7,651 nt of DNA from Candidatus Methanoperedens sp. (lineage in GTDB: Archaea > Halobacteriota > Methanosarcinia > Methanosarcinales > Methanoperedenaceae): the NCBI GenBank assembly GCA_028679855.1, contig JAJRAP010000107.1, positions 1 to 7,651 of the forward strand, in the 5' to 3' direction. Within the stretch, counting starts at the first letter, position 1. Every line of letters starts with the position of its first letter. Under the pieces are notes generated by a model, which did no database searches, was not told the DNA's origin, and saw nothing but the letters and a program-made list of their open reading frames with translations. The position numbers were made by a program, and so were the translations under genes. Shown here piece after piece: positions 7,453-7,651 of the stretch.

Positions 7453-7481
7453 ACTTTAATATCATTAGTCCAATTTGTCAA
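7453..7481 (-). promoter_or_regulatory. Probable housekeeping promoter of the kdp-kimA operon
   Basis: A perfect TTGACA (7476-7481) stands 17 bases before TAAAGT (7453-7458), which matches four of six positions of the -10 consensus. Transcription would start near 7446, almost exactly at the 5' edge of the riboswitch aptamer. TACAAT (7448-7453) is a better -10 by sequence but lies 22 bases from TTGACA. GTCC and GGAC flank the -35 as a short inverted repeat (7469-7487). I see no recognisable KdpE box. Confidence 0.55.
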
Positions 7482-7546
7482 CGGACAGAAAAAATCCTGT
7501 TTCTTAGGAAGTAGTATTTACTATTCAATCTCCTGGTAATTTTAGA

Positions 7547-7651
7547 TCACGCAGTTATTTTAAGCCTGTATCCTATGCCGGGTTCGTTGATCAAAAATTT
7601 CGGGCGGGCAGGGTTTGATTCAAGTTTACGTCGGAGTTGTGTCATATAGAC
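7547..7651 (-). CDS. kdpE: OmpR-family response regulator, C-terminal end (probable KdpE)
   Basis: Thirty-four codons and a TGA stop remain of a gene that continues beyond the right edge. The sequence YMTQLRRKLE, then NPARPKFLINEPGIGYRL, is the end of an OmpR/PhoB winged-helix domain: recognition helix, wing and the near-invariant GIGYRL end. The N-P-A-R-P and INEPGIGYRL wording resembles KdpE most, and the kdp neighbourhood supports it, but other OmpR-family members share the pattern. It is transcribed towards kdpA and ends 66 bases before the -35 of the kdp promoter, so it is outside the riboswitch-controlled unit unless there is read-through. The partner kinase is not visible and may lie further upstream. 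Confidence 0.8.
   Translation of the reverse strand, partial: VYMTQLRRKLESNPARPKFLINEPGIGYRLKITA

Noticed and set aside
7259..7465. 68-codon minus-strand frame across the control region
   Set aside because: It covers the riboswitch aptamer and terminator, whose conserved RNA cores explain the sequence; there is no ribosome site or protein similarity.
7485..7500. Hairpin ACAGGA/TTCTGT after kdpE as a terminator
   Set aside because: The stem is six pairs with one wobble and is followed by CCGTTGACA, not a T run; it abuts the -35 element. It does not qualify as an intrinsic terminator.

Overview
This window is one strand-consistent potassium-uptake locus; every gene I can support lies on the minus strand, so transcription runs from right to left. 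In that order it holds: the C-terminal end of an OmpR/KdpE-type response regulator (7651-7547); a 410-base control region with a promoter, a cyclic-di-AMP (ydaO/yuaA class) riboswitch aptamer, an intrinsic terminator and a 39-codon leader ORF; then kdpA, kdpB, kdpC, a kinase-less kdpD, a small secreted protein of unknown function, and the first 126 codons of a KimA/YdaO-like potassium permease of the APC superfamily, which runs off the left edge.

The gaps between consecutive genes from kdpA to kimA are 2, 15, 5, 31 and 37 bases, and kdpA overlaps the leader ORF by 11 bases. I see no strong terminator inside, so one polycistronic transcript is the simplest reading. KdpA (channel-like K+ subunit), KdpB (P-type ATPase) and KdpC (membrane-anchored chaperone-like subunit) carry the motifs expected of a working high-affinity K+ pump. 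The KimA-like protein would supply a second, ion-gradient-driven K+ import route. The riboswitch in front should shut both off when c-di-AMP is high, which is the known signal of K+ sufficiency. KdpD has the P-loop domain, USP domain, four membrane segments and GAF domain but stops just where the histidine kinase should begin. It therefore looks like a sensor or adaptor that must work with a separate kinase, and that kinase is not in the window.

The organism cannot be fixed from the window. Medium GC content, a KdpD without kinase domain, a kdpE gene placed upstream, and a c-di-AMP riboswitch suggest a bacterium outside the Enterobacteria and possibly outside the Bacillota, for example Desulfobacterota/Geobacter-like or Nitrospirota. 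This is inference with low confidence.

The points most worth a second look are the joining of Kdp and a KimA-like transporter behind one c-di-AMP switch, the unrecognised secreted 100-residue protein between kdpD and kimA, the leader ORF that sits where kdpF would normally be, and the visible switching logic between aptamer and terminator.
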